From Flammeovirgaceae bacterium UBA2786 (GTDB lineage Bacteria > Bacteroidota > Bacteroidia > Cytophagales > Cyclobacteriaceae), in the NCBI GenBank assembly GCA_002352225.1, contig DEIA01000032.1:145400-209399 (forward strand): a stretch of DNA of 64,000 nt, given 5' to 3'. Each line of letters opens with the position of its first letter. Position 1 is the stretch's first letter. Made by a program: the position numbers and the translations under genes. The notes under the pieces are model-generated. The model was not told the DNA's origin. It saw nothing but the letters and a program-made list of their open reading frames with translations, and did not search any database. This document shows positions 60,748-64,000 of the stretch, in pieces.

Positions 60748-61443
60748 TCAATCAAACAACGTCAGATTTCCAAACTGATCGGCAGCAGGAGCAGGCAGCA
60801 GGAGTGAAGGCTTGTTAAACTCAGGCGTAAACACGGCAGGTGATACGGTATGATTTGTTAAATCATTTTCCTGATAAGGTTTAATTAATTCCAGTAATTG
60901 TAATTCATTCGAGTTTGGATTCAGCCATACTACTTCCTGTTCGCGATTAAAAATTACCGGCATTCTGTCTGTAACAGATAAAACCGTGGCATTAGCCGGC
61001 ATGGTTAGCATTGAAAAAGTATGAAAGGATTTTCCCTCGGCATCATCATACTCTTCCCAGATTCCCGCAAAGGAAACAAGGTTTTGTTTGGGAGCGAACA
61101 GTTTAGGAACAGCAGACTTTTTACCCATCTTGCGCCACGCATAAAAGCCATTGGCAGGAATTAAACACCGGTAGCGCATAAGCGCCTTTCGCAGCAATGG
61201 TTTTTCCTGAATCCACTCCACACGCGTGTTAATAATACGTTCGGCCACAGCTTTGTTTTTAGTCCATTGTGGTGCCGTGCCCCAATAAAAAAAAGAAAAC
61301 CCTTGCGGACTTTGATGTGTGATTACCGGAAGGAGTTTACCAGGCGCAGCATTGTAATACGGTTTATAACCTGGTGTTTCTTCAAGGTCAAATCGGGTGG
61401 CTAGTTGTGGAAAGGGGGAATGAATGGTATACCGTTCTATCAT
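60748..61443 (-). CDS. SRAP/YedK-like protein with degenerate active site
   Basis: A 231-residue SRAP (HMCES/YedK) fold protein from the ATG at 61443, which overlaps the previous stop (ATGA). Fold markers are YYNAAPGKLLPVI, FYWGTAPQW, IINTRVEW, CLIPANGFYAWRK and LSVTDRMPVIF. In YedK the active residues are Cys2, Asn75, Glu105 and His160. Here residue 2 is Ile (MIERY), the Asn is kept (N72), the Glu is Ala102 (FYAWRK) and the His is Thr158 (TDRMP). DNA-protein crosslinking at abasic sites is therefore unlikely. It may still bind single-stranded DNA. Confidence 0.88.
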   Translation of the reverse strand: MIERYTIHSPFPQLATRFDLEETPGYKPYYNAAPGKLLPVITHQSPQGFSFFYWGTAPQWTKNKAVAERIINTRVEWIQEKPLLRKALMRYRCLIPANGFYAWRKMGKKSAVPKLFAPKQNLVSFAGIWEEYDDAEGKSFHTFSMLTMPANATVLSVTDRMPVIFNREQEVVWLNPNSNELQLLELIKPYQENDLTNHTVSPAVFTPEFNKPSLLLPAPAADQFGNLTLFD

Positions 61444-62384
61444 GTGCCAGTCTGTATAAACTGCAAGGCTCGCAGTTCGCTCCAATATACCCCATTTTTG
61501 TTAAACTGTGCGAAGCCTACATGTCCGCCCCGCTTTGGGTATTCTGTAAAGAGATAAGAATGATTTTTAAAATCCTGAGGGTAGCACTTTTCACTCAGAA
61601 AGGGATCGTTGCATGCGTTTACCAAAAGTGTAGGTCTTTTAATTTTATTCAGTAAATAAAGCGAACTGCAGCGCTCGTAATAGTCCAGTGCGCCTGCAAA
61701 TCCATGTAAGCGGGCAGTATAGGCATTATCAAAATCAAAAAGATTAGTAATGCGATTTAAGTCTTGCGTATCGATGCCCGCCATCAGGCTTGCCTTCAGG
61801 GCTACTTTGCGTTTAAGGGTTTTTAAAAATCGCCTTGCATAAATACCATTGGCGCTGGACGCAATTTTTAAACTACTGCTGTGCAAATGTAAAGGCACAG
61901 AAAAAGTGGCTACACGGTTTATTTGTGAAGCTAATAAATCACTTTGTTCACCCACATATTTCAGGGTAAGGTTCCCGCCCAGGCTAAAGCCTACCAGATT
62001 AATTTCTGAATACCCTTTTGAAATTGCATGGTGAACCACCACATCCAAATCATCGGTTGCGCCACTGTGATAAAACCTGAGTTGCCGGTTTATTTCATCG
62101 CTGCATCCGCGGTAGTTCCAGGCCAGTACATCGTAACCGTGCTGATAAAAAATCTTAGCCATACCTTTTACGTAGGCCCGGCTGCTGTTTCCTTCCAGGC
62201 CGTGCGAAAGGATAACAAGTTTTTTAGAGTTGTTGGTAAGCCAGTCCAGATCCAGAAAATCCTGATCGGGAGTGTTGATTCGTTCGCGTTGGTACTGTAT
62301 TCCGTTTACGGTGCGAAACAGTGCAGGGTAAATAGTTTCCAGATGATTGGTGAATAGAATTCGTGGCGCTTTATAGCCTTGCAT
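61440..62384 (-). CDS. YheT-like alpha/beta hydrolase
   Basis: A 314-residue hydrolase. The nucleophile elbow is GFSLGGN (Ser in NLVGFSLGGNLTLKYVGE), the oxyanion-side motif is LSHGLEGNSSRAYVKGMA, an acid lies in NACNDPFLSE and the catalytic His in KRGGHVGFAQF. These match the YheT/ABHD1-3 family (esterases or lipases of unknown substrate). It lies 6 bp after the yfiT-like gene and overlaps the SRAP gene. Confidence 0.9.
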   Translation of the reverse strand: MQGYKAPRILFTNHLETIYPALFRTVNGIQYQRERINTPDQDFLDLDWLTNNSKKLVILSHGLEGNSSRAYVKGMAKIFYQHGYDVLAWNYRGCSDEINRQLRFYHSGATDDLDVVVHHAISKGYSEINLVGFSLGGNLTLKYVGEQSDLLASQINRVATFSVPLHLHSSSLKIASSANGIYARRFLKTLKRKVALKASLMAGIDTQDLNRITNLFDFDNAYTARLHGFAGALDYYERCSSLYLLNKIKRPTLLVNACNDPFLSEKCYPQDFKNHSYLFTEYPKRGGHVGFAQFNKNGVYWSELRALQFIQTGT

Positions 62385-62390
62385 AATTAA

Positions 62391-62921
62391 TTACCAGTTC
62401 ATGCGCTTACGCAGTTCAGTAATATGGGCAGTGTGGTGCGCGCCATGCCAGGCATAAAGGGCAATCATGTTGTGAATGGCCACGCGTTTTTGTGTTTCGG
62501 GATGAATAAACTCCATTACCAGTTGTTCCGAATTTAATTTTTCCAAAAGCAACGTAAGCTTATGATGCAAAGCCTGAATCAACGAAAGTGAAACAAGAAT
62601 GGATGAAGATGTTTCTGGAGTTTCGGCCCACAGTTTTTCGTTATAGGCTTTAATAACCGGAGAGTTTTCTGTAATGGTCCACTTTATGCGGATGTAAGCA
62701 TTCATGTGGCTATCGGCTACATGGTGTACCACCTGGCGCACGGTCCAGCCTCCTTCGCGATATGGGGTGTCTATCTGGTAATCGGTTAATCCGGCAAGCG
62801 CTTGTTCGAGTTTGTGCGGCTGTAATCTGATTTGCTCTATGCACGCTATTATTTCAGAAGCACTATGAATGGGTTGCGGTGTAAATTTTCCTATTGGATA
62901 ACGTGGGTCAGTTTCGGCCAT
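62391..62921 (-). CDS. DinB-like thiol transferase (YfiT/BstA type)
   Basis: A 176-residue four-helix-bundle protein. It begins DPRYPIGKFTPQPI and has WTVRQVVHHVADSHMNAYIR, and the closing metal His pair in YAWHGAHHTAHITELRKRM. These match YfiT putative metal-dependent hydrolases, related to bacillithiol transferases. Whether this organism makes bacillithiol cannot be read here. It lies 7 bp after terC. Confidence 0.88.
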   Translation of the reverse strand: MAETDPRYPIGKFTPQPIHSASEIIACIEQIRLQPHKLEQALAGLTDYQIDTPYREGGWTVRQVVHHVADSHMNAYIRIKWTITENSPVIKAYNEKLWAETPETSSSILVSLSLIQALHHKLTLLLEKLNSEQLVMEFIHPETQKRVAIHNMIALYAWHGAHHTAHITELRKRMNW

Positions 62922-62928
62922 GCCTATT

Positions 62929-63750
62929 CTACTTGTTCAATTCTTTTACGGCTTCTTCCAGTTGCTGATCATCATACCCTTTATTCAGTTTAACCGGGTT
63001 TGATTTCGCCTTTCTCTTTTTACGAACGCGAATGTTGGTAAACTCAATCAGCAAAGAGAATGCTACTGCAAAATAAATATATCCTTTTGGAATTTCCTGG
63101 TGTAAGCCTTCAAGCAATAACGTAAAGCCTATCAGAATAAGGAAGCCCAGGGCCAATACTTCCATGGAAGGATGGTTTTTGATGAACGTACTAATGGCAC
63201 CGGAGAAGAACATCATGACGATAATGGAAACGATTACAGCAATAATCATAATCACTACCTGCTCGGGTGGAACAATACCTACTGCTGTTAAGATAGAATC
63301 GAAGGAGAAAATAATATCGAGCAGGATGATCTGGAAGATGGTACTACCAAACGTGGCCACAGCTGCTTTGCCTACACTCGCTTCTTCTTCATCATCGCCT
63401 TCCATTTCATGGTTTATCTCCAACGTACTTTTAGCAATTAAGAATAACCCACCAAAACCCAGAATCAGATCTTTGCCACTAAAGGCCATATCGTGTTTAA
63501 TCAGAAAGTTTGCCGGGATAGTAAAGAGCGGTTCTACAAAACCGATAATCCAGGTAATACATAAAAGCAACACAATGCGTACACCCATGGCAAGGGCAAG
63601 CCCAATGTTGCGGGCACGCGGCCGTTGTTCTTCCGGAAGTTTGTTAGATACAATGGAAATGAAAATGATATTGTCGATACCGAGTACAATTTCCAGAAAA
63701 CAGAGGGTAAGCAGGGCCAGCCAGGTATCGGCTTTAAGGAACATTTCCAT
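62929..63750 (-). CDS. TerC family membrane protein
   Basis: A 273-residue protein with about eight helices. FLEIVLGIDNIIFISIVSNKLPEEQRPRARNIGLALAMGVRI carries the acidic Asp-Asn motif of the first TerC repeat, and QIILLDIIFSFDSILTAVGI the second. TerC/Alx proteins have been linked to tellurite resistance and manganese export; the latter is the better supported. First gene of the four-gene minus-strand operon (terC-yfiT-yheT-SRAP). Confidence 0.92.
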   Translation of the reverse strand: MEMFLKADTWLALLTLCFLEIVLGIDNIIFISIVSNKLPEEQRPRARNIGLALAMGVRIVLLLCITWIIGFVEPLFTIPANFLIKHDMAFSGKDLILGFGGLFLIAKSTLEINHEMEGDDEEEASVGKAAVATFGSTIFQIILLDIIFSFDSILTAVGIVPPEQVVIMIIAVIVSIIVMMFFSGAISTFIKNHPSMEVLALGFLILIGFTLLLEGLHQEIPKGYIYFAVAFSLLIEFTNIRVRKKRKAKSNPVKLNKGYDDQQLEEAVKELNK

Positions 63751-64000
63751 ACTAACGTGCGAAGGTTTGGTACTACTTTAAAACGTTGAAATTAACCAAA
63801 GAAACTTACATTTTAAACTCACTTGGGTAAAGAAAGAAACCTCTAATTTAGATTAATTTTGATGGTTTTCCTGAATTATCCTACATGGATAGCCAAGAGT
63901 TAAAAGTCCAAAGTTCAAAGTTAAAAGTTCAAAGTAAAAAGTTTAAAGTAGGCCCACTTTAAACTTTTTACTTACTACTATAAACTCTAATGCACCACCA
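63751..64000. other. Non-coding end of the window
   Basis: About 250 bp without a supported ORF on either strand, holding the AAAGTT repeat. No consensus promoter was found for terC in this stretch. Confidence 0.5.
63910..63973. repeat. AAAGTT-type tandem repeat with 18-bp perfect inverted repeat
   Basis: AAAGTTC and AAAGT-type units recur from about 63903 to 63949, and AAGTAAAAAGTTTAAAGT (63932-63949) is exactly complementary to 63956-63973, with a 6-nt loop AGGCCC. It lies outside coding sequence, downstream of nothing recognisable, upstream of terC on the minus strand. It may act as a bidirectional terminator or be a dispersed repeat. Confidence 0.75.

Noticed and set aside
63164..63781. 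205-codon plus-strand ORF opposite terC
   Set aside because: Low-complexity Ile/Ser/Lys composition and complete overlap with a well-recognised TerC gene show that it is a shadow ORF.
63903..63973. CRISPR-like tandem repeat
   Set aside because: Units are short (6-12 bp), irregular and without spacers.

Overview
The window looks like a chromosomal segment of a Bacteroidota bacterium, most likely a member of the Cytophagales. The grounds are: promoters of the TAnnTTTG (-7) type with TTG/TTTG 19-21 bp upstream, few recognisable Shine-Dalgarno sequences, an alternative complex III plus aa3-type oxidase cluster, a Sec-type (clade II) nosZ cluster, a long 652-residue IspG, many lipoproteins and a TolC family exporter. 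No rRNA, prophage, transposase gene or CRISPR array was seen.

Layout. 1-3.7 kb: an edge-truncated haem-binding protein, molybdopterin genes (moaD, moaA), a TSUP anion exporter, a DsrE-like protein and a DUF4440 lipoprotein. 3.8-17.8 kb: mixed housekeeping and small accessory genes (YfhO-like membrane protein, sodium/solute symporter, WYL regulator, GyrI-like protein, RibD/DHFR-like reductase, Atl-like protein, YkgJ, thioredoxin, HD and TPR proteins, histidine phosphatase, OmpA-like protein), including two genes for very short membrane proteins. 17.8-22.2 kb: an ABC ATPase plus TolC pair behind a sigma-54-like promoter, then rpsA. 22.2-23.0 kb: tRNA-Cys and a repeat island of short hairpins, a 142/155 bp duplication and a MITE-like element.

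23.0-33.1 kb: a secreted aldose epimerase and then a complete nitrous oxide respiration operon: crp/fnr, cytochrome c, fasciclin protein, nosZ, nosB-like, nosL, nosD, nosF, nosY, CopD-like, cupin, truncated haemoglobin. A palindrome sits at a class II activator position in front of the regulator. 33.7-50.4 kb: the aerobic chain in one block: actABCDEF, coxB, coxA, ctaA, ctaB, two subunit III genes, subunit IV, then a terminator followed by a SCO-like protein without copper ligands, DUF420, a CAMC small protein and DUF983. The two blocks place N2O reduction and O2 reduction side by side.

50.4-58.9 kb: a very large NtrY-like histidine kinase, a divergent Mla-type ABC pair, SDR, ispG and small genes. 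59.0-64.0 kb: a lysine-rich lipoprotein, a HEPN/MNT pair whose HEPN gene is frameshifted, and a four-gene minus-strand operon (terC, yfiT-like, yheT-like, and a SRAP/YedK homologue that has lost three of four active-site residues), ending at an 18 bp perfect inverted repeat.

I did not find a convincing wholly new system. The best leads are the degenerate SRAP protein, the predicted sigma-54 and Crp/Fnr control sites, the repeat island where a MITE replaces exactly one 13-nt hairpin, and the unexplained passengers of the nos and cox operons.
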